A stretch of 34,525 nucleotides of DNA from RGIG3009 sp045596745 (GTDB taxonomy: Bacteria; Bacillota; Clostridia; Oscillospirales; Acutalibacteraceae), in the NCBI GenBank assembly GCA_045596745.1, contig JAZODA010000025.1:1-34525 (forward strand), given 5' to 3'. The position numbers were made by a program, and so were the translations under genes. Every line of letters starts with the position of its first letter. Position 1 is the stretch's first letter. This document shows positions 25,301 to 30,833 of this stretch, piece after piece. The notes beneath the pieces were generated by a model, which saw only the letters and a program-made list of their open reading frames with translations, searched no databases and had not been told where the DNA came from.

Positions 25301-25350
25301 TGATGCAGGCGGTAACCGATGGCGTTGTAGCGTATTTTGAGGCGATGTAA
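22315..25350 (+). CDS. Cell-wall hydrolase: GHL10-like domain fused to N-acetylmuramoyl-L-alanine amidase
   Basis: A 1011-residue exported protein with one N-terminal membrane anchor (about 13-35), a Thr/Pro/Glu-rich linker, a GHL10-like barrel starting at MKGVWLTPGTDY (about 90-400), two or more small beta-domains (about 415-600), a Thr/Pro linker, a further beta-domain, and a C-terminal Amidase_3 domain (about 830-1011). The amidase zinc ligands are the His in LIDPGHGS, the Glu in WEGPFN and the His in SVHMNG; the catalytic Glu is in LIESAFLDN. All appear intact. AAGGAG precedes the ATG, 15 bases after the GHL10 lipoprotein gene. The GHL10-like part is more divergent than in the lipoprotein and may bind rather than cleave. 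Confidence 0.9.
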   Translation: MARHFKESSRGKGVWIAVVATVAVLALVIGGFVAVNSGALHSIAQWFSGKEDKPASATTVTTTTTTTKPTEDEPIVEPEPEPEPEYAVPSVMKGVWLTPGTDYLISGKENAATVKKQIDTAFATMDEWEFNTLLLPLHRGEVAVYPSEQMDSLALADFDPIAYILEQARTREMYVYGVLDLHIRDGVKWDPRVQGVTERTVRIAEEAARAYALDGMFVSGFAFALGDVKAEEHDATVAALDEMVNRVSKALVSVDRNYYVGLMSYGIWAHKSVDERGSDTREYYEEYTDGCADTRGWLEQGLFHCVMVKNYASTSHPTGSFQKVLKWWDSVAQEMNLPLYMAHSANTAGSYLAGWSSPDQLAQQYLYCKDAAAWCGSSYDSITALRTDKHKLGATLKQAYAGTLNEEFIYNQLTISSPSKTTYTTTESTVTFNGGGDTNFPLTINGSEVELSEHGFFTKKVTLKVGLNTITFAHKGKTRTYKITYKQTLVSAVSPAEDMTVDGGSAFLIRATARKGSTVTAVINGTTVKLTATEDKVDDSGNLPTDFQSFVGNYMLPEGIIGQEQALGAIKVTATYNGLTETMNGGKITVEALPVPPPTTTTSPDSTVLPPAGDADIVIITSTYAETFNGGDAVEDWSRPYNSYLPKNTQDILVSKVYNGSLSYYLLGSGKRVYQKDAILVKGAAPAKTVLANGSAAVSGMYTVLTFEADWAVPVYIAAYPQKYYSDTTTGTPNYSLEKYGQTAEYVDVTFHYASEVPMAPDMTDNALFSSAQWIDNGDGVWVLRLTLRNKGAYYGHQLVWTENSLALSFLNPADISQNAAAEKLKGVRILIDPGHGSDDDKPWEGPFNLLYANELKTKLEALGATVVMTRESDLGSNGLSLPSRVEMTHEGDYHMVISVHMNGYDGTATGGTVHYYNEAGYTLASYIYPKMHEVEVPYGVGTTANGRPRSSGTVWGTLYMTRSIFDCPSVLIESAFLDNPKDKEALIDPVYRDKLMQAVTDGVVAYFEAM

Positions 25351-25352
25351 GT

Positions 25353-26144
25353 ATGGCAGAGCTTTCCTGTGAGCTGATTCGACAGCTTACCGCACCGTCG
25401 CTGTCGGTGACGGTGTATCGTGAAGTCACATCCACCAATACGCTGCTGCGCGAGCAAGCCGAAAACGGCGCGGCAGAGGGGACGGTTATGATTGCCGAAG
25501 CACAAACGGCAGGGCGCGGACGGCAGGGACACAGCTTTTGGTCGCCCGACGGAACGGGTCTGTATATGAGCGTGTTACTTCGCCCCGAGCAGCCGATGGC
25601 AGAGGTTGTCAGCCTGCTGACGCCGATGGCGGCGGTGGCGGTGGCGCGTGCTATCGAGCAGGTGTCCGACCGCACGGCGAATGTCCAGTGGGTCAACGAT
25701 ATCTACTGCGATGGCCGCAAGGTTTGCGGCATTCTGACGGAGGGACGTCCCGACACGGCAACAGGCAAGCTGTGCTATGCGATTGTGGGCGTGGGTATCA
25801 ACGTACTGCCGCCCGAAGGCGGTTTTCCCGAAGACATCCGTGCTCGCGCCGGTGCGGTGCTGACGCAGCCGAAAAAAGAGGCGCGCGAGCGGTTGGCGGC
25901 GGCGTTTTTGAATGAGTTTATGGCGCTGTATGCGCGGCTGTCCGAGCGGACGTTCTTTGCGGAATACCGCGAGCGGTGCTTGCGGCTGGGACGTGAAGTG
26001 ACGGTGCTTCGCAGGGGAGAGAGCCTCCCTGCTGAGGTGCTGGATGTGACGGAAGCCTTCGCGCTGCGGGTTCGTTTTGCCGACGGCAGCGAGGAGGAGC
26101 TGACCTCGGGAGAGGTGAGCATTCGTCCGTTGTCCGTGAAATGA
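25353..26144 (+). CDS. birA: Biotin-[acetyl-CoA-carboxylase] ligase, monofunctional
   Basis: It attaches biotin to the carrier domain of biotin-dependent carboxylases via biotinyl-AMP. The 263-residue protein starts directly in the catalytic domain (VTSTNTLL), has the nucleotide loop GRGRQG (54-59), the WVNDIYCDGRKVCGIL motif (about 112-127) and a C-terminal SH3-like domain. The N-terminal HTH of repressor-type BirA is absent, so it should not bind DNA. The ATG lies two bases after the amidase stop with only a weak GAGG, so translation is probably coupled. Its place in a cell-wall operon is likely incidental. Confidence 0.95.
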   Translation: MAELSCELIRQLTAPSLSVTVYREVTSTNTLLREQAENGAAEGTVMIAEAQTAGRGRQGHSFWSPDGTGLYMSVLLRPEQPMAEVVSLLTPMAAVAVARAIEQVSDRTANVQWVNDIYCDGRKVCGILTEGRPDTATGKLCYAIVGVGINVLPPEGGFPEDIRARAGAVLTQPKKEARERLAAAFLNEFMALYARLSERTFFAEYRERCLRLGREVTVLRRGESLPAEVLDVTEAFALRVRFADGSEEELTSGEVSIRPLSVK

Positions 26145-26155
26145 TATGAGGTTTT

Positions 26156-26185
26156 GAGCGTTGCCGCGGCAACGCTCATTTTCTT
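26156..26185 (+). terminator. Terminator after birA
   Basis: A perfect 9-bp GC-rich stem (26156-26164 with 26169-26177) has a CGCG loop and is followed by ATTTTCTTT. Confidence 0.85.
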
Positions 26186-26208
26186 TGTGCAAAATGCTGT
26201 GTTTTTGG

Positions 26209-26237
26209 TTGACAAGCGACGGTGGCAATGTTAAAAT
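26209..26237 (+). promoter_or_regulatory. Promoter of fucI
   Basis: A perfect TTGACA and TAAAAT are separated by 17 bases, about 40 bases before the ATG. No catabolite-repression palindrome was recognised. Confidence 0.7.
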
Positions 26238-26276
26238 TACAGTAACAATATAGATTGTTGAAGGAGTGTGTCAAAT

Positions 26277-28061
26277 ATGTTGTATCCCAGAATCGGCATT
26301 CGCCCGACCATCGACGGTCGTTGGGGCGGTGTTCGTGAAAGCTTGGAAAAGCAGACGATGGCTATGGCGGAAAACGCCGCGAAGCTCATCAGTGAAAACC
26401 TGAAATATCCCGACGGTACGCCCGTACAGTGCGTTGTCGGTTGCACCACCATCGGCAGCGGCGCCGAGGCTGCCCGCGTGGCCGAGCAGTTCTCCACCGA
26501 GAACGTTGTCGGTACGCTGACCGTGACTCCCTGCTGGTGCTACGGCACGGAGACCTTCGATATGGATCCCACCACCATCAAAGCGGTGTGGGGCTTCAAC
26601 GGTACCGAGCGTCCCGGCGCTGTGTACCTGGCGGCTGTTCTGGCGGCTCACGCACAGCGCGGTCTGCCCGCATTCTCCATCTATGGTCACGACGTTCAGG
26701 ATGCTACCGATACCACCATCCCCGAGGATGTGGCGGAAAAGATTCTGCGCTTCGCCCGCTGCGCCGTTGCTGTCGGCTGGATGAAGAACAAGGCATATGT
26801 TAACATCGGTGCTATCTCCATGGGTATCGCCGGCAGTTATTGCGATGCCGGTATCCTGCAGAAGTACTTCGGTCTCCGCTCTGAGTGGGTGGACGAGGTC
26901 GAAATCCTGCGCCGCATAAAGCTCGGCATCTACGATCAGGAAGAGTACGAGAAGGCTCTTGCCTGGATCAAGGCCGAGTGCAAAGAGGGCGTGGATAAGA
27001 ACGCCGGCAAGAACTTCCCCGAGGTGATTACCAAGTCGAAGGTTATTCCCGCCGATCAGGATTGGGAGTTCATCGCCAAGATGTCCATCATCATCCGCGA
27101 TATTATGCTCGGCAACCCGAAGCTCGGCGAAATGGGTTGGCACGAGGAAGCACTCGGCCGCAACGCGGTTGTCGGTGGCTTCCAGGGTCAGCGTCAGTGG
27201 ACCGACTGGCTGCCCAATGCCGACTTTACCGAAGCGGTGCTGTCCTCCACGTTTGACTGGAACGGCAAGCGTCAGCCCATCCCGCTGGCCACCGAAAACG
27301 ACGTGTGCAACGGTATGGCAATGCTGATGGGTACGCTGGTTACCCATTCCGCTCCTTGCTTCCACGATGTGCGTACCTACTGGAGCCCCGAAGCGACCGA
27401 GCGCGTGACCGGCAAGAAGCCGGAGGGCGTGGCCGCCAACGGCTTCATCCACCTCATCAACTCCGGTGCTACCGCACTGGATGGCAGCGGTGCTGCCAAG
27501 AATGCCGAGGGCAAGGGCTGCATGAAGCCGTTCTGGGAAATGACCGACGAGGACGTTTCCGCTTGTACCGCAGCGACCGACTGGCGCCGTGCTGACTACG
27601 AGTACTTCCGTGGCGGCGGCTTCTCCAGCCACTTCCGTTGCCGCGCCGAGATGCCTGTTACGATGCTGCGCTTGAACATCGTTGATGGCATCGGCCCGGT
27701 GCTGCAGATTGCGGAAGGCTACACTGCCGATCTGCCGGATCAGATCCACGAGCCGATCGACAAGCGTACCGACTTCACCTGGCCGACCACCTGGTTTGCT
27801 CCTCGCCTGACCGGCAAGGGCGCGTTCACGGATGTTTACACCGTGATGGCTCGCTGGGGCGCGAACCACGGCGTGACGGTGTACGGCCACGTTGGTGCCG
27901 ACCTCATTACGCTGGCTTCCATGCTGCGCATCCCGGTCGCAATGCACAACGTTCCCGAAGAGAAGATCTACCGTCCGCACTCCTGGGCGGCGTTCGGTAC
28001 CGAGGGCGACGAGAGCGCAGACTACAAGGCCTGCGAGACCTACGGCCCGCTGTACAAATAA
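26277..28061 (+). CDS. fucI: L-fucose isomerase
   Basis: It converts L-fucose to L-fuculose (and D-arabinose to D-ribulose) using manganese. The 594-residue length matches the enteric enzyme. It opens with YPRIGIRPTIDGR, and VTPCWCYG, WGFNGTERPGAVYL and DVQDATDTTIPEDV are family hallmarks. The metal ligands correspond to the Glu in ATENDVCN and the Asp in DVRTYW, with a late histidine near the substrate. The ATG at 26277 is ten bases after AAGGAG; an in-frame GTG at 26268 is too close to it. Fuculokinase and aldolase genes are not adjacent, so the pathway is split or the enzyme serves another sugar. Its last nine codons and terminator are duplicated at 30637-30731. Confidence 0.97.
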   Translation: MLYPRIGIRPTIDGRWGGVRESLEKQTMAMAENAAKLISENLKYPDGTPVQCVVGCTTIGSGAEAARVAEQFSTENVVGTLTVTPCWCYGTETFDMDPTTIKAVWGFNGTERPGAVYLAAVLAAHAQRGLPAFSIYGHDVQDATDTTIPEDVAEKILRFARCAVAVGWMKNKAYVNIGAISMGIAGSYCDAGILQKYFGLRSEWVDEVEILRRIKLGIYDQEEYEKALAWIKAECKEGVDKNAGKNFPEVITKSKVIPADQDWEFIAKMSIIIRDIMLGNPKLGEMGWHEEALGRNAVVGGFQGQRQWTDWLPNADFTEAVLSSTFDWNGKRQPIPLATENDVCNGMAMLMGTLVTHSAPCFHDVRTYWSPEATERVTGKKPEGVAANGFIHLINSGATALDGSGAAKNAEGKGCMKPFWEMTDEDVSACTAATDWRRADYEYFRGGGFSSHFRCRAEMPVTMLRLNIVDGIGPVLQIAEGYTADLPDQIHEPIDKRTDFTWPTTWFAPRLTGKGAFTDVYTVMARWGANHGVTVYGHVGADLITLASMLRIPVAMHNVPEEKIYRPHSWAAFGTEGDESADYKACETYGPLYK

Positions 28062-28128
28062 GCTGAGTCAAGAACAGACCGACATTCACGAGTGTCGGTC
28101 TGTTTTCTTTGTGTTTATCGGCTGAAAA
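28034..28128 (+). repeat. Left copy of 95-bp direct repeat (fucI 3' end plus terminator)
   Basis: It matches 30637-30731 over 95 bases with about three substitutions, one of them synonymous in the fucI frame. It contains the last fucI codons, the stop codon and the terminator. The two copies bound the lipoprotein cassette. Confidence 0.93.
28073..28110 (+). terminator. Terminator of fucI
   Basis: A perfect 12-bp stem (28073-28084 with 28093-28104) has an 8-base loop and a T-rich tail. Confidence 0.92.
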
Positions 28129-28133
28129 ACAGA

Positions 28134-28160
28134 ACACACGGGGGACGGTTCTGTTGTCTC
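28134..28160 (+). repeat. 27-nt REP-like element, copy A
   Basis: The conserved core GGGGACGGTTCT lies at 28141-28152, with TGTCTC at the right end as in copy C. The left arm has drifted and no longer pairs well. It begins six bases after the left 95-bp repeat ends. Confidence 0.7.
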
Positions 28161-28185
28161 CTAATTTGGCACAGCACTATGAACA

Positions 28186-28208
28186 GCAGGCGACACGCCT
28201 GCCGTTTT
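28186..28208 (+). terminator. Hairpin with T-tract immediately before the first lipoprotein promoter
   Basis: A 7-bp stem GCAGGCG/CGCCTGC is followed by CG and TTTT. It sits eight bases upstream of a strong promoter and would shield it from read-through. Confidence 0.75.
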
Positions 28209-28215
28209 CCGTTTC

Positions 28216-28244
28216 TTGACACCTGCGCCGAGGGAGTATATAAT
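28216..28244 (+). promoter_or_regulatory. Consensus promoter of lipoprotein gene 1
   Basis: A perfect TTGACA and a perfect TATAAT are separated by 17 bases, followed by a leader of about 85 bases that contains REP copy B. Confidence 0.9.
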
Positions 28245-28285
28245 GAAATTGTGGGCGGGGTTCAATGTTGTACGAAAATTCAAAT

Positions 28286-28312
28286 AACACAAGGGAATCG
28301 TCCCCACGTGTT
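28286..28312 (-). repeat. 27-nt REP-like element, copy B (inverted)
   Basis: Arms AACAC and GTGTT pair around the reverse-complement core (GATTCC variant, CGTCCCC conserved). It lies in the mRNA leader, 24 bases before the lipoprotein 1 ATG. Confidence 0.8.
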
Positions 28313-28336
28313 CTGTTCTTGGAAAGGAGAATTTGC

Positions 28337-28804
28337 ATGAATAAGTATACCCGATTTGTTGTTCTTGTAATTGCCGCTGTCGTTTTACTTGGTGGATGCA
28401 GTCAAGCAAGTGAAAAGGTTACGAAGACCAAAACAACCGATACACAAACTACTACAAGCACGCAAACTACTACAGGTACGCAAATTACTGCAGAAAAATT
28501 GGCAAACACAAGATGGGTGGAACGTCGTTCTGCCGATGTGGATATTAATGCTACGCCCAGGGTGCTTTGCTTTGATGAAACGGGAACTTGGTTTTATGAT
28601 GAGTTTAACAGTTGGCCAAAGTTAATAAAATCGTATTCCGTGTGGAGAGAGGTCCATTCGGTTGGTTACGGTACAGGTGAGATTTTTTACAAGCCGGGAG
28701 TCGTGAGGTTAACTATGGACGAAGGTTCACTTGTGGTTACGCGCGTGGATGTTGAAACCGATGAGATTATTGAGCAAAGCATCTGGGAACCGTATGTAGA
28801 ATGA
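28337..28804 (+). CDS. Small lipoprotein, paralogue 1
   Basis: A 155-residue lipoprotein of unknown function. The signal peptide ends in the lipobox LGGC with Cys21. A threonine/glutamine linker with TQTTT repeats (about 33-50) leads to a compact domain starting ITAEKLANTRWVE and ending with LTMDEGSLVVTRVDVETDEIIEQ. This looks like a small lipocalin-like or META-like beta-fold, but no family is firmly recognised. It is closely related to the next gene; signal peptide and C-terminal third are almost identical, while the middle (about 60-105) differs. AAAGGAG precedes the ATG. It is expressed from its own consensus promoter. Confidence 0.88.
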   Translation: MNKYTRFVVLVIAAVVLLGGCSQASEKVTKTKTTDTQTTTSTQTTTGTQITAEKLANTRWVERRSADVDINATPRVLCFDETGTWFYDEFNSWPKLIKSYSVWREVHSVGYGTGEIFYKPGVVRLTMDEGSLVVTRVDVETDEIIEQSIWEPYVE

Positions 28805-28831
28805 GAGACACGGGGACGGTTCTATTGTCTC
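28805..28831 (+). repeat. 27-nt REP-like element, copy C
   Basis: Arms GAGACA and TGTCTC pair perfectly around GGGGACGGTTCT. It starts at the base after the stop codon of lipoprotein 1. Confidence 0.88.
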
Positions 28832-28854
28832 CTAACGCGACATAACACCACGAA

Positions 28855-28881
28855 CGGCAGGCGGTAATCGCCTGCCGTTTT
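28855..28881 (+). terminator. Terminator of lipoprotein 1, before the second lipoprotein promoter
   Basis: A 9-bp stem CGGCAGGCG/CGCCTGCCG has a 5-base loop and is followed by TTTT. It corresponds to the hairpin at 28186 in the first cassette, with two more base pairs and a different loop. Confidence 0.85.
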
Positions 28882-28888
28882 CCGTTTC

Positions 28889-28917
28889 TTGACACCTGCG
28901 CCGAGGGAGTATATAAT
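28889..28917 (+). promoter_or_regulatory. Consensus promoter of lipoprotein gene 2
   Basis: A perfect TTGACA and a perfect TATAAT are separated by 17 bases, with a spacer identical to that of the first cassette. Confidence 0.9.
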
Positions 28918-28958
28918 GAAATTGTGGGCGGGGTTCAGTGTTGTACGAAAATTCAAAT

Positions 28959-28985
28959 AACACAAGGAAACCGTCCCCACGTGTT
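28959..28985 (-). repeat. 27-nt REP-like element, copy D (inverted)
   Basis: Arms AACAC and GTGTT pair around the reverse-complement core ACCGTCCCC. It lies in the leader of lipoprotein 2, at the same position as copy B in the first cassette. Confidence 0.85.
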
Positions 28986-29009
28986 CTGTTCTTGGAAAGG
29001 AGAATTTGC

Positions 29010-29513
29010 ATGAAAAAGTATAGCCGATTTGTTGTTCTTGCAATTGCCGCTGTCGTTTTACTTGGTGGATGCAGTCAAGCAAGTGAAAAGGTTACGAAGA
29101 CCAAAACAACCGATACGCAAACTACCACTGTTACGCAAACCACCACTGTTACGCAAACGACTACTACCGTCACCCAAACCGCTGTCAGTTCGCAAATTAC
29201 AGCAGAGAGTTTAGCGAATACCCGATGGGTTGAATACTACGAAGTGGATGGTCAGGTACGCACGGATGTGTTTGTCTTTGATCCGTCGGGGAAGTATGCC
29301 ATTAATACAGCATACGGCCTTCCCGATTTGGTTAAAGAGTACGGGGTGTGGAGAAAGACCCATTCGTTTGGTTTTGGTACAGGTGAGATTCTTTACAAGC
29401 CGGGAGTCGTGAAGTTAACTATGGACGAAGGTTCACTTGTTGTTACGCGCGTGGATGTTGAAACCGATGAGATTATTGAGCAAAGAATCTGGGAACCCGA
29501 AGAGACGAAATAA
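29010..29513 (+). CDS. Small lipoprotein, paralogue 2
   Basis: A 167-residue paralogue of the preceding gene with the same signal peptide and lipobox (Cys21). The linker is longer: an 18-base unit encoding TQTTTV is repeated at 29115-29150 and continues in degenerate form. The C-terminal segment (LTMDEGSLVVTRVDVETDEIIEQ) is identical to paralogue 1, whereas the centre (YYEVDGQVRTDVFVFDPSGKYAIN) differs. This pattern of fixed ends and a variable middle suggests diversification or gene conversion. AAAGGAG precedes the ATG. Function is unknown; the lipid anchor places it on the outer face of the membrane. Confidence 0.88.
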   Translation: MKKYSRFVVLAIAAVVLLGGCSQASEKVTKTKTTDTQTTTVTQTTTVTQTTTTVTQTAVSSQITAESLANTRWVEYYEVDGQVRTDVFVFDPSGKYAINTAYGLPDLVKEYGVWRKTHSFGFGTGEILYKPGVVKLTMDEGSLVVTRVDVETDEIIEQRIWEPEETK

Positions 29514-29540
29514 GCGGAAACAAAGCAACACGCAACACAC

Positions 29541-29604
29541 GTGTTCTATCGAAGTTTTGTGGTATGACCGGGAACAGACGGTATATAACGTGCGCATAGA
29601 ACAC
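29541..29604. repeat. Inverted repeat in the cassette
   Basis: GTGTTCTAT (29541-29549) is repeated in inverted orientation as ATAGAACAC (29596-29604). The sequence resembles the outer part of the REP-like elements (CACGTGTTCT), so this may be a decayed pair. Confidence 0.55.
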
Positions 29605-29630
29605 CATTTTAGAGCGGAGGCGTATTGTTG

Positions 29631-29762
29631 ATGGCGGATGTAGTAGATGTTTTATATATTACACTTTTCTTCCTTTTTGTTATTGTTGTTCGCAGTTGGA
29701 TTTTTCGTTTTGTCGGTTGGTTGGCTTGTAAAATCCAAGATTTCTTCCGTCGGCCAAAATGA
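29631..29762 (+). CDS. Possible 43-residue single-span membrane protein
   Basis: A short frame starting MADVVDVLYITLFF, with one hydrophobic span (about 8-20) and a basic tail FFRRPK. GGAGG lies 11 bases upstream. An overlapping frame (29647-29862, 71 residues, also hydrophobic) ends in an ATGA overlap with an in-frame ATG of the next gene, so it is an alternative. One of the two may be real, or they may derive from one frameshifted gene. Nothing else is seen in 29763-29876 apart from a partial REP-like piece near 29770. Confidence 0.4.
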   Translation: MADVVDVLYITLFFLFVIVVRSWIFRFVGWLACKIQDFFRRPK

Positions 29763-29876
29763 AGAAGCACGTCCCCACGTGTCCGGTTGGCAGTTTGATG
29801 GGTTACGAGACAATCAAGCGATTGGTGATTTGCTCAAACTTAATTTAAATATTTTGCGATGAAAGGATTAGCGCGC

Positions 29877-30521
29877 ATGAAGAAAAACTCATCGGCGGCG
29901 CTGCTTGTGTTTTTAACGGCGATGTTCCAACTTGTGGCGTTTTTCTGGGGGAATATCGTGCCCTTGCAACCGGAAGCTCACATTGCGGCGATATATAACG
30001 AGATTGGGCAAGCGGTGCACTCCAAATTGTTTATCACAAGTATGATTTTAAATTTTTTCTTTGCGTTTGCGCTGGCCGATTATGACAAGCCCACAAAGGG
30101 TGGGCATCCCTATATTTTGAAAGACTTAATCGTTTGGGCGGTACTATCGATGAGAGTGTCACAGATATTGACAATGTTGTTTGTGTTGCCGAACATCATC
30201 AAAAAGACAAGGTATGTCAGCATCAATGCTAACTGGCCTGCGATACGCGAAAAGATTAATCCGAAGTGCCGGTTGATTGGGACAATAAGCGCTGTCGTGT
30301 GTGTGGCTTTGTTAATTCTCTCCGTTGCGCAGCTGCCTTCCACAGAGGTGTCGTTGCTTTTTGCTATGTCTCCCAAGTTGATTGTATTAATCCCGGCATT
30401 TTTGATTTCGATTGCGGAAATTCATCTTTGTGAATGGGCGACGACCGACCCGTATGGTATATACACATCGCAAGAAACATCCGGGGAAACAAGTGTGGAT
30501 GACGATGAGGACGATGACTGA
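29877..30521 (+). CDS. Multi-span membrane protein of unknown function
   Basis: A 214-residue protein with about five predicted membrane spans (8-28, 51-69, 85-105, 133-153, 160-182) and an acidic C-terminal tail (DDDEDDD). No family is recognised. The ATG at 29877 has GAAAGGA upstream; an earlier in-frame ATG at 29859 lacks a site but overlaps the stop of the preceding alternative frame. The gene is AT-richer than the host genes, like the rest of the cassette. It lies between the lipoprotein paralogues and REP copy E, so it probably moved in with them. Confidence 0.75.
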   Translation: MKKNSSAALLVFLTAMFQLVAFFWGNIVPLQPEAHIAAIYNEIGQAVHSKLFITSMILNFFFAFALADYDKPTKGGHPYILKDLIVWAVLSMRVSQILTMLFVLPNIIKKTRYVSINANWPAIREKINPKCRLIGTISAVVCVALLILSVAQLPSTEVSLLFAMSPKLIVLIPAFLISIAEIHLCEWATTDPYGIYTSQETSGETSVDDDEDDD

Positions 30522-30561
30522 GGAGAACATGGGAAACACAAAAGACAGGGAAGAGGACAGC

Positions 30562-30588
30562 AACACAAAGGGACGGTTCTCTTGTGTT
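30562..30588 (+). repeat. 27-nt REP-like element, copy E
   Basis: Arms AACACAA and TTGTGTT pair around the core GGGACGGTTCT. It lies 48 bases before the right 95-bp repeat, near the right edge of the cassette. Confidence 0.85.
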
Positions 30589-30636
30589 GATTGCTGATCC
30601 AAGAAATGCAGGTAAAGTTCCATTTCCCCGTCTTGA

Positions 30637-30663
30637 CGAAACCTACGGTCCGCTGTACAAATA
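30637..30663 (+). pseudogene. Remnant of the fucI 3' end
   Basis: The last codons (ETYGPLYK and stop) repeat the C-terminus of fucI with synonymous changes. The sequence upstream stays open in this frame but is unrelated to FucI and has no plausible start, so it is a duplicated gene tail. Confidence 0.8.
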
Positions 30664-30675
30664 AGCTGAGTCAAG

Positions 30676-30713
30676 AACAGACCGACACTCACGAGTGTCG
30701 GTCTGTTTTCTTT
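30676..30713 (+). terminator. Duplicated terminator before capA
   Basis: A perfect 14-bp stem (30676-30689 with 30694-30707) has a CACG loop and a T-rich tail. One substitution relative to the fucI copy makes this stem longer. Confidence 0.9.
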
Positions 30714-30757
30714 GTGTTTATCGGCTGAAAAGGGGGAGGAGAAGTGCGCCGCGGCAT

Positions 30758-30786
30758 TTGACAATCCCGCGAATTATGTGTATAAT
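30758..30786 (+). promoter_or_regulatory. Consensus promoter of the CapA-family gene
   Basis: A perfect TTGACA and a perfect TATAAT are separated by 17 bases, about 48 bases before the ATG. Confidence 0.88.
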
Positions 30787-30833
30787 TAATAAGGAACGAT
30801 ATGTTACGCAAAGATACCAAAGGAGGACTGTGT

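Larger units (their letters stand above)
30637..30731 (+). repeat. Right copy of 95-bp direct repeat
   Basis: It matches 28034-28128 with about three substitutions and ends at the same base of the shared GGCTGAAAA. Sequence beyond it belongs to the capA promoter region. Confidence 0.93.

Noticed and set aside
28134..30588. CRISPR array in the repeat-rich cassette
   Set aside because: Spacing is irregular, copies alternate in orientation, genes lie between them and no cas genes are present.
30535..30600. Small 22-codon frame after the membrane protein
   Set aside because: It is built almost wholly from REP copy E and has no counterpart in the other cassettes.
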